NCBI GenBank assembly: GCA_963829995.1 | Contig: CAWHKW010000031.1 | Location: forward strand, 248,001-312,000 | Direction of reading: 5' to 3' | DNA: 64,000 bases | DNA from: JACCZX01 sp963829995 | GTDB lineage: Bacteria; Pseudomonadota; Gammaproteobacteria; Burkholderiales; Burkholderiaceae_F | Shown: positions 23,067-32,602 of the stretch, one piece after another | Numbering within the stretch: position 1 is the first letter of the stretch | Layout of the letters: every line of letters begins with the position of its first letter | Notes under the pieces: model-generated | What the model saw: the letters and a program-made list of their open reading frames with translations, nothing else | Told to the model about the DNA's origin: nothing | Database searches by the model: none | Position numbers and translations under genes: made by a program

Positions 23067-24053
23067 TCACCGCGGGCGATGGCCCTGTAGCCTGTTGTTT
23101 GTCGCGGTGATGGCTCCATAGGCCGAATTCATAGTCGCCTGAGCAACCCTGACTTCTTCCGCCATGAATTTGTTACCAGTCTCCGTTACCCTAAACCGAA
23201 CGATCCCGCCAGTGACAGTGCTGAAGCTGTGGGATAAGAGGAACTGCCTCACAGTCTCCCTGAACGCTTTCGTCCTTGCGGTCGGCGGGTTGGCCCATGA
23301 CTCCTTCTTCACAACGGTTGGAGGTACGCAGACGTCCAGGATGTACTGGCCGGAAATGCGAGGCTTCGGGGCATCGGGACCGCGCATGAGGTCCTTCAGG
23401 ACTGCATGGAGATGCATTTTGTCCCCGGGGCCTTGCGTGACCGGAGTGGATGAGGACTGCCAGCCGGCGACCGGGATCGCCCGGTCGTTTGGGCCAAGTG
23501 CCACCGTGAACCTCTTCGGTGGGCCGTACTGCTTGCTATATGAATTGGGATACAAACCCTGCGTCGGTTCCCAGACGATCGATGCAGGAATCAGAACGCC
23601 CTTCGGACATTTGTGCTGCGGGTCTTTCCCGTTCACTCGGTACTTGTAGTTCTCCCCTCCTACGCACAGATGAAAGCGGGACGTCGCAACGCCGCTGGGC
23701 GGGCGAATCTTGACCGCGCCCGTGACGCCGGTTGAGTCGGTAAACACAAAAGCCAGATGCAGCGGGAAGCTTTGGAAACTGAACAGATTGTTCGGCGCAT
23801 AGAACTGCGAAAAAACGAGCTTGCACTTTCCAGGTTCAACCCGGTGCCAGTACTCGATCATCCAAAACTCGTCGGTGAAGCCGAAGTCCTTATAGGCGAC
23901 CGCCACAAGCACCTTGATCTGGCCTTGGTTGCAGACTTCCGCGTGATAAAGCTCATTCGGTTGTCCGGCGTAGTCATATTGTGGGGCGGCCCACAGGCGC
24001 GCAGCGGGCAGTAGAAGCAACGTGGTCAGCAGCGCGATCCGGATAGGGCTCAC
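23067..24053 (-). CDS. Secreted DUF1036-like protein
   Basis: 328 residues with a Sec signal peptide (LLTTLLLLPAARLWA, cut before APQYDY). Residues 38-80 read AEVCNQGQIKVLVAVAYKD and HRVEPGKCKLVF, the CN...A.AY...W..epGkC pattern of DUF1036 proteins. Six or more Cys suggest disulfides. The rest (PPTVVKKESWANPP onward) is unrecognised. It is transcribed against slipin and sits exactly between the two copies of the slipin tail, so it looks like a later insertion into the island. Plus-strand open frames here are shadows. Confidence 0.65.
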   Translation of the reverse strand: MSPIRIALLTTLLLLPAARLWAAPQYDYAGQPNELYHAEVCNQGQIKVLVAVAYKDFGFTDEFWMIEYWHRVEPGKCKLVFSQFYAPNNLFSFQSFPLHLAFVFTDSTGVTGAVKIRPPSGVATSRFHLCVGGENYKYRVNGKDPQHKCPKGVLIPASIVWEPTQGLYPNSYSKQYGPPKRFTVALGPNDRAIPVAGWQSSSTPVTQGPGDKMHLHAVLKDLMRGPDAPKPRISGQYILDVCVPPTVVKKESWANPPTARTKAFRETVRQFLLSHSFSTVTGGIVRFRVTETGNKFMAEEVRVAQATMNSAYGAITATNNRLQGHRPR

Positions 24054-24180
24054 TTGGCCTCCCTGTCTCTCCGGGCAACGCCTGAACCACTTCGAACCTG
24101 ACCCGGCTAACTAAACAGAATGCGCTTGGCAGCCGCAGCGTGTCAATGCAGGTTGGATTCGGGCCAAGCGCAGCATACCC

Positions 24181-24254
24181 AGAAGATCGACAAGATCAGC
24201 GTGTACGGTGGACTCGACAGCGTGCTGAAGGATCTGGTGAAGATCCGCACGTGA
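24181..24254 (+). pseudogene. Slipin 3' remnant, right copy of the direct repeat
   Basis: Encodes EKIDKISVYGGLDSVLKDL followed by VKIRT and a TGA, that is the slipin C-terminus. Two of four differences from the intact copy are silent. An intrinsic terminator follows at once, suggesting this is the original slipin end and that the sequence before it was replaced or inserted. Confidence 0.75.
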
Positions 24255-24255
24255 A

Positions 24256-24290
24256 GAAACCCGCTTCTCAATGAGAAGCGGGTTCTTCTT
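24256..24290 (+). terminator. Intrinsic terminator after the slipin remnant
   Basis: ACCCGCTTCTC, loop AAT, GAGAAGCGGGTT, then CTTCTT; a 12-bp stem. Confidence 0.75.
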
Positions 24291-24374
24291 GAAACAAACT
24301 TCCGATACGAAGCGGCTTGGCCAGTGACATGCAACCGCGTAAGTCACACATCGGCTGGCGCGTAGCAGCGCCGC

Positions 24375-24584
24375 TCACTTCTTCTCTCCCGCTGCAACTA
24401 CCACCTTGCGGTCTTTCCAGCTCGCGTCGTCGTGAGAAGCGCCAGCGTGCTCCGCATTGCTGAAGCTGCTCGCGTACTCGACGAATTCGGCCAAAAAGCT
24501 GAACCGGAAAACCACTAACGTGGCGATTACTACAACGGCGTAAAGGAAGTCCCCTGTCTTACTACATCGATCCCAGTGCCTCAT
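24375..24584 (-). CDS. Small single-span membrane protein
   Basis: 69 residues from the ATG at 24584, with GGAG 6 bases ahead. One hydrophobic span (FLYAVVVIATLVVFRFSFLA) is followed by a polar, charged tail (SWKDRKVVVAAGEKK). The longer open frame to 24671 would cross a terminator. No family recognised. Confidence 0.45.
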   Translation of the reverse strand: MRHWDRCSKTGDFLYAVVVIATLVVFRFSFLAEFVEYASSFSNAEHAGASHDDASWKDRKVVVAAGEKK

Positions 24585-24614
24585 GACGATCTCCATTGGG
24601 TTAAGACTGCACAA

Positions 24615-24651
24615 ACAAAAAAGCCCGGAGGCGTTCACGCGATCCGGGCTT
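24615..24651 (-). terminator. Intrinsic terminator, minus strand
   Basis: On the minus strand AAGCCCGGA, 13-base loop, TCCGGGCTT then TTTTG. It ends the 55-residue gene at 24672-24839. Confidence 0.75.
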
Positions 24652-24671
24652 CCGTTGGCAGCAGGGTCCAA

Positions 24672-24839
24672 CTACATCTCTGGACCTCCACTAGAACCCA
24701 TCGTCAGCACGGACACACTAGACAGCGTCGCCCCGGCGCAAGACGTGACGATGCCGACTGCCGACACCGCGCGCCCGACGCCCACCGCCGCGAAGTTCAT
24801 TCGCGACGAGGTTGGTTGGCTACTGCCCAGGTTGAACAT
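24672..24839 (-). CDS. 55-residue Gly/Ser/Ala-rich small protein
   Basis: A complete small unit on the minus strand: sigma-70 promoter, hairpin leader, GGAGG site 7 bases before the ATG at 24839, 55 codons and an intrinsic terminator 20 bases after the stop. The peptide MFNLGSSQPTSSRMNFAAVG continues with VGRAVSAVGIVTSCAGAT and ends GSSGGPEM, with one Cys. It is mildly hydrophobic in the middle, perhaps membrane-active. No family recognised. Confidence 0.5.
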   Translation of the reverse strand: MFNLGSSQPTSSRMNFAAVGVGRAVSAVGIVTSCAGATLSSVSVLTMGSSGGPEM

Positions 24840-24879
24840 CTCAAGACCTCCACAAACCGGCGTTATCGCCGGGGAACGA

Positions 24880-24909
24880 AATATAAGAAGCGTAGGTGAT
24901 ACAGGTCAA
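24880..24909 (-). promoter_or_regulatory. Sigma-70 promoter of the 55-residue gene
   Basis: On the minus strand TTGACC, 18 bases, TATATT. A CCGGCG-TTAT-CGCCGG hairpin (24857-24872) lies in the leader. Confidence 0.55.
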
Positions 24910-25154
24910 TGAAATTCGCGCGTGAATTTTCGTAGTGTTGCGCGTTTGCAGCGCGAATACTCCAGATGAAAGTTCCCCAAGGCTAGGCCGAGCCACTGCA
25001 GCGAGGCAAGCGGTCGCGGAGTCGGTAGGCCGGCCGTGATCGAAAGCTAAAGGCGCCTACGTGATTCTTGCGCTCCAATCTGTCGGTATCGCGACATCAA
25101 GCAGCTTTTGCGCAATACTTGCGCGAGCAGGAGAACCGTCGGAGGGGAGTCAAT

Positions 25155-25604
25155 ATGAAAAGAGCAATTCTGATCGTCGCGGCGCTTGGTTCACTGGTGC
25201 TCGCGGGTTGTGCGCACCGCTTTTCCATCATCGATCCGGCTCGGCCGCAGGTGTTTGTTTCGGAGGGTAGGATCGTGGTCAATCAGGAGCCGGTGATCGT
25301 GAAGCGGCCCGGCACCATCACATGGACGGTGCCCTGGGGTTCGAATGTCCGCTTTGCCGACAACGGCATTACGGTGGATGCATTCGTCAAGCCACTGCCA
25401 ACGCGTGACGGAAGGCCACAGCCGCGCCCAGTCACCCGCGACACGAGTCGGGCCTCTCTGTTCAAGTGCGAACCCAACAAGGAGAGAACCGAGTTCTCCT
25501 GCAATGTGCCGCAAGAGGTCCAACCGGGCTTCTATGCCTACACGATTCGCGTGCTCGCCGACGGCAAGCCGGTCGAACTGGATCCGACGGTCATGGTCGA
25601 GTAG
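25155..25604 (+). CDS. Lipoprotein of unknown function
   Basis: 149 residues from the ATG at 25155, after a GGAGGGGAG site. The lipobox LVLAGC sets the lipidated Cys at about residue 18. The mature part has a beta-sandwich look (GTITWTVPWGSNVRFADNGI, then FKCEPNKERTEFSCNVPQEV with two Cys, then GFYAYTIRVLADGKPVELDP), reminiscent of exported cupredoxin-like or Ig-like proteins, but lacks copper ligands. It overlaps the end of the convergent regulator. Confidence 0.75.
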   Translation: MKRAILIVAALGSLVLAGCAHRFSIIDPARPQVFVSEGRIVVNQEPVIVKRPGTITWTVPWGSNVRFADNGITVDAFVKPLPTRDGRPQPRPVTRDTSRASLFKCEPNKERTEFSCNVPQEVQPGFYAYTIRVLADGKPVELDPTVMVE

Positions 25605-28227
25605 CAGCCAACCAGCGGCGCGCCCGCTGCGTTGCTTCGTCGTAGCCGACGGAGCGCCCGACGGATTCGCGCTCCAGTGCCATCGGACCGAGTGCTGCGC
25701 GCGCCCGCGCAATCGCTGCTGATAGAAAGGCCTGGTCGGCCGGATCACGGCGCAGTTCGCTGCGGTCGGCCTGCGCCTCGGCTGCTCCGAAGAACTCGGC
25801 GCCGAGGGGAAGGTCGCATTCGGCCACAGCCAGGCCTGCACAGACCTCTAGAAGACTTTGGCCCATCGCCTTTGAGCCGGTGCGGTCGACGATCGTCAGA
25901 ACTTCCTCGAGCAGTCGTCTTGCCTCCGAAGGTTGATCGCGAAGCACTGCGACCATGGCTAGATTGAGCAATCCGATTGCCACGCTCTCGTCGTCGCACA
26001 GTTCACGCGCGAGAGACAGGAACTCGGTATACAGCGGGCACGCGCGATCAAGCACTCCCTGAGCCCTTAGCACCTGCGCCTGAGTGTTCATTGTTGCCGC
26101 CAGCGTGCGTTTGTTGCTGGCGGTGCGCGCAAGCGCGACGGCCTCTTCGCAACACGCAAGCGCGGAGTCGGGGTTTCCGAGCGCGAGCTCGACCATGCCG
26201 AGCAATTGCAAAACCGCCACTACGCGGGAACCATCGTTGAGCTCGCGTGCAATCGAAAGGCTCTGCTGCAGGAGTTCGTGCGCCTCGGTATAGCGACCCA
26301 TGAAGTAGCAGATCTGACCCGCGTCCGCGAGCCCGCGGCAGCGCGACAGCGTTCGGCTCTGGGCATGGGGCCGAGCCAGCGCTTCGCTCGTGACTCGATA
26401 TCCCAGACCGAGAAGTCCGCGGTTCAGCCAATAGAACTTCAGGGCGAACACCATGCGCAGATCGGTCTCAGCGCCGCGGTCACTTCGGTCGCACCACGCA
26501 TGGGCAGCGAGGATGTTCTCGCGTTCACGGTCAAGTATGGTCATGCACGTGCCTTGCTCTGGCCCGAGCATTCTCGGTCGCAGCTGCTCGACGAACTGCG
26601 AGTAGAAATCGAGATGACGCTGGCGGGCGGCTGCGTTATCGCCAAATGCGTCGAGCTTCTCCAGCGCGTAATGCCGCACGGTGTCCAGCATCCGGTACCG
26701 CTCCCCGCTCACTTCCATCACGACCAGCGACTTTTCGACCAGCTGCGACTGCAGGTCGACGACGTCGCTGGCTTCGATCGGGCCGCCCGCACAGATCGCT
26801 TCAGCGCCCTCCAGCGTCCAGCCGCCCGCGAACACTGCGAGCCGCTGGAAAGCCGCGCGCTCGCGTTCGTCGAGCAGGTCGTAGCTCCAGTCGATCAATG
26901 CGCGCAGCGTGCGCTGGCGCGGCAACACGGTCCTGTCGCTGGTTACCAGCAGCTTGAAGCGGTCGTTCAGCCGCGCAGCGATGTTCTCGACCGACAGCGC
27001 GCGTGCACGCGCGGCCGCGAGCTCGATCGCGAGCGGGATGCCGTCCAGCTGATGGCAGATGTCGGCGACCGCTGTGGCGTTGCCGCCCGTAAGCACGAAC
27101 TCCGGACGGGCCGCAGTCACGCGGTCGATGAACAGGCGTACGGCTTCGTGCTGCGGCTAGCGCCGAGAGCGACTCCTTTGCCTGCGGGTCGGGCGCGCTC
27201 AGCGTCGGCACGTGGTAGGTCGTTTCCCCAGCGACCTGCAGGTAGTCGCGACTCGAGGTCAAGCACTTTCACGCCGGACCCGGCCTGCAGTAGCTGTTTG
27301 GCCAGGTCAGCGCACGCATGAACGACGTGCTCGCAGTTGTCGAGCATGACCAGCACGCGCTAGTCGCGCACGTACTTCAGTCAGCGCTTCGATCACCGGC
27401 CGGCCGGCTTCTTCCTTGACGCCGAGCACCGAGGCCACCGCCTGCGGCACCAACCGCGCATCGGTCAGCGGCGCAAGCTCGACAAACCAGACGCCGTCGG
27501 GGAAGTCGTCGAGTACTTCGGCCGCGAGCTGCATCGACAGCCGCGACTTGCCGATGCCACCCATCCCAAGCAGCGTCACTAGCCTGTTCGACGCGAGCAT
27601 GTCCCTGATCTCCGAAAGCTCGCGTTCGCGGCCGATGAACGAGTTCAGCTGTTGCGTGAGGTTGTTCGGCGTCCCTTCCAGCGATCGCAACGCGGGAAAA
27701 TCGGCGCGCAGTTGCGGGTGCAGCAGTTGGAAGATGTGCTCCGGGGTCGACAGGTCGCGGAGTCGCACCGCGCCCAGGTCCCGTAGCGATGCGCCATCCG
27801 GGAGCATTCCGTTAACTTGATCAGCCACCGCCTTCGAAAGCAACATCTGGCCACCATGGGCAGCGCACATGATCCGAGCTGCGCGATTAACCGACCGGCC
27901 ATAAAAGTCGCCGTCGCGTCGCTCGTCAATTCCGGCATGCAGTCCGCAACGCAACGGTAGCGGCAAGCCGTCTGCGGTTTCTGCTGTCGATAGCTGTTGC
28001 TGGATCTCCAGAGTGGCGATCAATGCATCGAGCGGGCGGTCAAACGCGGCATGTATGCCATCGCCGGTCATCTTCACGATCGTTCCACGGTTGCGTTCGA
28101 CCGCGCTCTTCGAGATCGCGTCATGCCGCGCCATTACCAGTGGCATCCGCGCGGACTCCTGCTCCCAGAGTCGGGTGCTGCCCTCGATATCTGTGAAAAG
28201 AAATGTGACTGGAGACTGTTCAGACAC
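25591..28227 (-). pseudogene. Adenylate cyclase / NB-ARC-type ATPase / TPR regulator, broken by several frameshifts
   Basis: The protein starts at the GTG at 28227: class III cyclase domain (FLFTDIEGSTRLWEQ, MTGDGIHAAF, CGLHAGIDERRDGDFYGRSV), then an ATPase with Walker A LLGMGGIGKSRLSMQLA. Near 27380 the frame breaks; LVMLDNCEHVVHACADL continues in another frame after an in-frame TAG near 27360. Two more shifts follow near 27255 and 27165. The remainder (HQLDGIPLAIELAAARARAL and TPR-like repeats to the stop at 25591) is intact. Three indels and one stop within 220 bases leave this either as a pseudogene or as a badly read stretch. Confidence 0.8.
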
Positions 28228-28346
28228 GTTGGTAATGTGCCGAGCCAAGGCAGAGCCGGATGTTACTGCGGAGTCGATTCGCAACGGCGCCGCGCTCTGC
28301 CGCCTGTGCGCGAGTTGGCTTACGCTAACGCGAACCGGACGATTCC

Positions 28347-28727
28347 ATGGGTACCAGCGATTCGAAGCCAATCTTGAAGTGGGCAGCTCCGGTCCTCGCT
28401 TCGCTGGACATCGAGCGGACCATCTCGTTTTATTGCTCGCGCCTCGGATTTGCCCGCGTGTACGCAGACCCGGGCGTGTGGGCCATCGTGTCGCGCGATG
28501 ATGTTTACATCCACTTTTGGGCTTGTTCAGAAAAGCACATCGCCGAAAACACGAGCTGCCGCGTCTATGTCACTGGAGTTGAAGGGCTCTACAACGAGAT
28601 GCAGGCGCAAGGTGTCGTTCATCGAAACGCTCCGTTGCAAGACAAGCCGTGGGGTGCGCGTGAGTTTGGCGTCCTTGATGAGGACGGCAACCTCATCACG
28701 TTCGCCGAGCGCATGGACGTCGCTTGA
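28347..28727 (+). CDS. VOC-family (glyoxalase/bleomycin-resistance) protein
   Basis: 126 residues with the bab-fold opening APVLASLDIERTISFYCSRL and the end GAREFGVLDEDGNLITFAER. His at DVYIHFW and Glu near the end are candidate metal ligands. The family includes drug-binding and lyase or dioxygenase members; no substrate is assigned. The next gene overlaps it by 4 bases, so both form an operon. Confidence 0.85.
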   Translation: MGTSDSKPILKWAAPVLASLDIERTISFYCSRLGFARVYADPGVWAIVSRDDVYIHFWACSEKHIAENTSCRVYVTGVEGLYNEMQAQGVVHRNAPLQDKPWGAREFGVLDEDGNLITFAERMDVA

Positions 28728-29353
28728 AACTCAGTCCGTCCGATCTGGAAAAGATCTCGACCCTAACGCTGGAGCACTACAACCAGCGCGCTGAGGATTT
28801 TCGCGAAGGCACGAGCGATCACGATGTCAGTCAGAACATCGCCGCCTTGTTGCGCCATATCGAATCCGCACCTCCTTTCACGATTCTTGATTTTGGATGC
28901 GGACCCGGGCGCGATCTGAAGACGTTTGCCGCGCTTGGCCATGTTCCGATTGGACTCGAAGGCGCCGCGCGGTTCGTCGAGATGGCACGCACCGACACCG
29001 GGTGTGAAGTGTGGCAACAGGACTTCCTGCGACTCGACCTTCCGGATGCACGGTTCGATGGTGTGTTCGCGAATGCGTCGCTGTTTCATGTGCCATCCGA
29101 GCAGCTGCCGACAGTGCTACGGCAGTTGCACGACACATTGAAGCCGGGTGGGGTGCTTTTCAGCTCAAATCCGCGCGGTGAGAATGAAGAAGGGTGGAAT
29201 CGCGGCCGGTACGGTAGGTACCACGACCTCGCTGCGTGGCGCGGCTGGATGACGAATGCCGGCTTCATCGAGCTGGAGCACTATTACCGGCCCGCGGGAC
29301 TGCCGCGCGCACAGCAGCCGTGGCTGGCAAGCGTGTGGCGGCGGCCTGCGTAG
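28724..29353 (+). CDS. Class I SAM-dependent methyltransferase
   Basis: 209 residues from a TTG at 28724 that overlaps the VOC stop. Motif I is ILDFGCGPGRDLKTFAALGH, and the acidic loop 2 GLEGAARF follows; FDGVFANASLFHVP and LKPGGVLFSSNPRGENEE complete the fold. The substrate is unknown. Confidence 0.88.
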   Translation: MKLSPSDLEKISTLTLEHYNQRAEDFREGTSDHDVSQNIAALLRHIESAPPFTILDFGCGPGRDLKTFAALGHVPIGLEGAARFVEMARTDTGCEVWQQDFLRLDLPDARFDGVFANASLFHVPSEQLPTVLRQLHDTLKPGGVLFSSNPRGENEEGWNRGRYGRYHDLAAWRGWMTNAGFIELEHYYRPAGLPRAQQPWLASVWRRPA

Positions 29354-29357
29354 TGAG

Positions 29358-30188
29358 TTAGATGTCCGTGGTCAGGACATCAGCGCTGAACGTCAGCTCC
29401 TGGCTCGAGTGCCGCTCGAAGCGGCTTAAGGTCGGAACGTAGTCCCAGCGCTCGACCGTGCAGCGGCGCGGCGACTGGGCGCCGTCGCAACGGATCAAGT
29501 TCACCGAGTTGGTAATGCCTTCGCGGATACGCGACGAAACCGCGGTGCCCGCCTGCACCGTCCAGATGTCGCGCGGCAAAGCGCCGAACGTGGTGCGCAG
29601 CGAGCGCACGTACGGCAGGTGAATGTGCCCGCCCATGATGATGTCGCCACCGGCGGCAGCCCACGCCGGCACGGCCTGCCGATGCCCGTCGAGCAAGTTG
29701 TCTTCGTCGCTCGGGCGAATCGCCAGAACTGGTTGGTGCACGACCACGATGCGGAGCTGCGAAGCGTCAGCACTCTTCAATCGGTGGCTCACACGCTCGA
29801 TCTGTTGCGGGGAAAGCTCGCCATCCTTGTGCCTGCGCGGACGCGTCGTATTGACTCCGATCACCAGCAGGTGCGCGGATTCGAACACGGGCTCCAGGTC
29901 GTCGCCGAACGCGCGCGAGTAGTTCGCGTAAGGAGCGAACGCACGCAACGCAAGATTGAACAACGGAATGTCGTGATTACCCGGAATTGCAAGGAACCCG
30001 GCAGGGTTCAACTGATCGATAAACGCACGCGCAGCGGCGAACTGGTGGCGCCGGGCGCGCTGCGTAATGTCACCGGACATCACCACCAGGTCGGGGATTT
30101 CACTTTTCGCCAATTGCATTAGTGCCTGCACCACCGGCGGTTGCTCGGTGCCGAAGTGCGCGTCTGAAATCTGCAAGAGCGTCGTCAT
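29358..30188 (-). CDS. Metallophosphoesterase (cyclic nucleotide phosphodiesterase-like)
   Basis: 276 residues. All five metal motifs are present: LLQISDAHFG, VVMSGDITQ, IPGNHDIP, VVVHQPVL and MGGHIHLPY. This is the CpdA-type calcineurin-like fold. The start overlaps the stop of the lipid kinase gene (TGATG), so the two are co-transcribed. The nucleotide substrate is inferred only from family resemblance. Confidence 0.88.
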   Translation of the reverse strand: MTTLLQISDAHFGTEQPPVVQALMQLAKSEIPDLVVMSGDITQRARRHQFAAARAFIDQLNPAGFLAIPGNHDIPLFNLALRAFAPYANYSRAFGDDLEPVFESAHLLVIGVNTTRPRRHKDGELSPQQIERVSHRLKSADASQLRIVVVHQPVLAIRPSDEDNLLDGHRQAVPAWAAAGGDIIMGGHIHLPYVRSLRTTFGALPRDIWTVQAGTAVSSRIREGITNSVNLIRCDGAQSPRRCTVERWDYVPTLSRFERHSSQELTFSADVLTTDI

Positions 30189-31126
30189 CAATGTGCGGTT
30201 TCGGGAACGGCGTCGATCGGCTTCAGTAACAGCAACGGCTCGGGTGCGACGCTGAATTCAATCGGCGTCCGCATCCATTGGATCTCTCCGTCAGTCGCTA
30301 TCTTCACTCGCCGCACGTAGCGGCTCGATGGTGCAACGGTGATGCTCGAGAACGCAAAGTGCCGGACGCCGGGCTCGCGTCCCAGTCCTCCCATCGCGCC
30401 ACGAGCTGCCAGCTCGAGAAGCTTTAGCGTCGGCACCGGGGACAGCACGATCGCAGCAAGCTTGCCGTCTTCGACGATCTCCGATTCAGCGAGCCCGATC
30501 TGTTCGAGCTGCAAACGGTTGTTGCCGATAAACAGGGTCAGCGTTCGCAACTCGTGCGTGCGGCCTTCATGTTGCAGCTTGATCAGCATCGGCTGGTAGT
30601 CGCGAAAAATCGTAACCAGACCGGCCCAAGCTGCCACCAATCGGCTGCGCCCGTGGCGCTGCTTCTGGTCCTCGCGGTCTTCCAGTAGTTGTGGATACAA
30701 ACCGAGACTCGCATTGACCAGAAATACATTGCCATTGACGATCCCCACCTGCACCGGTTGCACGCGAGCGCTTAACAGCGCGCGAGTGGCTTCGGCCGTA
30801 TCGGACGAGATGCCGTGCGTACGACCGAAGTAGTTAAACGTTCCCTGCGGAATCACGCCGAAGGGGCAATTGCTACGCAATGCGACTTGCGCCACCGTGT
30901 TCAGTGTCCCGTCGCCGCCGGCTGCGACGACGATGCCGTCGTTCTGCTTTGTTTTTGCGACGGCCTGTGTGGCAATCTGATGCAGCCGCTTTGGATCATC
31001 AACGCGCAAAATCTCGTGCGTCCGCCCCGCCGAGTTCAATATCTCCGCAATCGTGTCGGACACCGTGTCGGTGTCGCTGTGACCCGAACCGGCGTTCAGG
31101 ACAATGTACAAGGGCGCGTCAGGCAT
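30188..31126 (-). CDS. Diacylglycerol kinase-family lipid kinase (YegS/DgkB-like)
   Basis: 312 residues. The nucleotide-binding motif VAAGGDGTLNTVAQ and PFGVIPQGTFNYFGRTHGI are characteristic of DAGK catalytic domains; VNASLGLYPQLLEDRE follows. It phosphorylates a lipid alcohol at the inner membrane. It is first in a two-gene operon with the phosphoesterase. Confidence 0.9.
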   Translation of the reverse strand: MPDAPLYIVLNAGSGHSDTDTVSDTIAEILNSAGRTHEILRVDDPKRLHQIATQAVAKTKQNDGIVVAAGGDGTLNTVAQVALRSNCPFGVIPQGTFNYFGRTHGISSDTAEATRALLSARVQPVQVGIVNGNVFLVNASLGLYPQLLEDREDQKQRHGRSRLVAAWAGLVTIFRDYQPMLIKLQHEGRTHELRTLTLFIGNNRLQLEQIGLAESEIVEDGKLAAIVLSPVPTLKLLELAARGAMGGLGREPGVRHFAFSSITVAPSSRYVRRVKIATDGEIQWMRTPIEFSVAPEPLLLLKPIDAVPETAH

Positions 31127-31174
31127 GGTTGCCGCAAAGAAAATGGTGCGAGAGCGTAAACGAAGAGGTTATCT

Positions 31175-32071
31175 ATGACGCTGAAGTTAGTCATCGAACA
31201 ACGCCAGCGTGATCTTGGCGGATTCGAAGTCGGACGCGTGCTGCCGTTTGCGAAGCACCGCATGATCGGCCCATTCATTTTCTTCGACCATTTCGGGCCC
31301 GCACATTTTCAGCGCGGGATTCCGCGCACCGTCGACGTGCGGCCGCATCCGCATATCGGCCTGTCCACCGTCACGTATTTGTTCGACGGCGAGATCATGC
31401 ATCGCGACAGCGTGGGCTCCGAGCAGGCGATTCGACCCGGTGAAGTCAACTGGATGGTCGCCGGCCGCGGCATCACGCACTCCGAGCGCTTCGAGAAGGC
31501 ACGCGCCGAAGGTGGGCCGATGCACGGCATTCAAGCCTGGGTCGCGCTGCCGCGCGAGGACGAAGAAACGGCGCCGGACTTCGCCAACTATTCGGGTGAT
31601 GCATTGCCGACTCATCAACAAGACGGGGTGTGGATGAGGTTGATTGCCGGCGAAGCCAACGGGATGCGAGCGGGTGCCAGGACGCATTCGCCCATGTTCT
31701 ACGCGCACGCGACGCTCACGCAGGGGGCAACGTTGTCGTTGCCGAACGAGTACGACGAGCGCGCCGCCTTTGTCGTGTCCGGCAGTGTCGCCGTCGACGG
31801 GCGCGACTATGGCACCGGGCAGATGCTCGTTTTCGAGCCGCGCAGCGGCGCAGTCATTGGCGCAAACACGGCGGCGACTTTGATGATCCTCGGCGGCGAA
31901 CCGCTCGGCGAGCGCTACATCGAATGGAACTTCGTGTCGTCATCCAAGGAAAGAATCGAGCAGGCCAAGTCCGATTGGCGCGCCGGTCGAATGAAGCTGC
32001 CTGATCTCGATCACGACGAATTCATTCCGTTGCCGCCGGATCCGCCGCCGCCGGCAAACCCGATTTCCTAG
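31175..32071 (+). CDS. Pirin-family protein
   Basis: 298 residues, bicupin. The iron-binding motif RPHPHIGLSTVTYLFDGEI and GRGITHSERFE are standard for bacterial pirins; the C-terminal cupin ends in GGEPLGERYIEWNFVSSS. Some pirins act as quercetinases; the substrate here is not known. It diverges from the lipid kinase operon. Confidence 0.92.
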   Translation: MTLKLVIEQRQRDLGGFEVGRVLPFAKHRMIGPFIFFDHFGPAHFQRGIPRTVDVRPHPHIGLSTVTYLFDGEIMHRDSVGSEQAIRPGEVNWMVAGRGITHSERFEKARAEGGPMHGIQAWVALPREDEETAPDFANYSGDALPTHQQDGVWMRLIAGEANGMRAGARTHSPMFYAHATLTQGATLSLPNEYDERAAFVVSGSVAVDGRDYGTGQMLVFEPRSGAVIGANTAATLMILGGEPLGERYIEWNFVSSSKERIEQAKSDWRAGRMKLPDLDHDEFIPLPPDPPPPANPIS

Positions 32072-32091
32072 CCGCCAATCTTTGCAAAGGC

Positions 32092-32602
32092 CTAGCGCGG
32101 CCGGAGCGCTGCGGCCAATCGATCGTAGGCTGGGGCCGAATAGCCCTGAACGCGCCGCTCGCCGGCCACGAGCAACGGCACGCCGCCGCTGCCACCGGCA
32201 CCGATAAATGCGCGCATGCCGTCAACATTCTCTATGTCGTATTCAATGTAGTTGATCTGCGCTGCGGCCAGGTGCGCTTTCGCTCGTTTGCAATGGCCGC
32301 ACCACACCGCGGTGAAAAGTGCCACGTCGCCGGTGCGCGGTGCGCGTGCGGCGCTGATCCGCCCCTTGAGCGCTCTTTTCGAGCTGCTCCCGGAAGCGCA
32401 ACACTTCCGCAGGTAACGGGCTGGACGGCAGATTGCGAAATTCCAGCGTATTGGTACGCGCCCGATCGGCCGGTGGTTTGTCGCTGTAAGTAATCTCACC
32501 ATCGGGACCGACCGCCTTGTAAACGGTATCGGCGCTCGTAGACATCGCGAGTGCCAGTGTGATGACGAACACGGCGCTGCGCCGAACCCACATCGTTGTC
32601 AT
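32092..32602 (-). pseudogene. DUF4124-glutaredoxin fusion, frameshift in a G run
   Basis: A signal peptide and a DUF4124 domain (TVYKAVGPDGEITYSDKPPA) run to LRFREQLEKSAQG. The next frame then gives a thioredoxin-like domain: VALFTAVWCGHCKRAKAHLA and GSGGVPLLVAGERRVQGYS. The shift lies at a GGGG run near 32370; three Gs would restore one reading frame of about 170 residues. Probably a periplasmic thiol-disulfide protein. The start overlaps the cupin stop as ATGA. Confidence 0.8.

Noticed and set aside
24583..24912. Plus-strand 109-codon ORF
   Set aside because: It is antisense to the minus-strand unit that has promoter, ribosome binding site and terminator.
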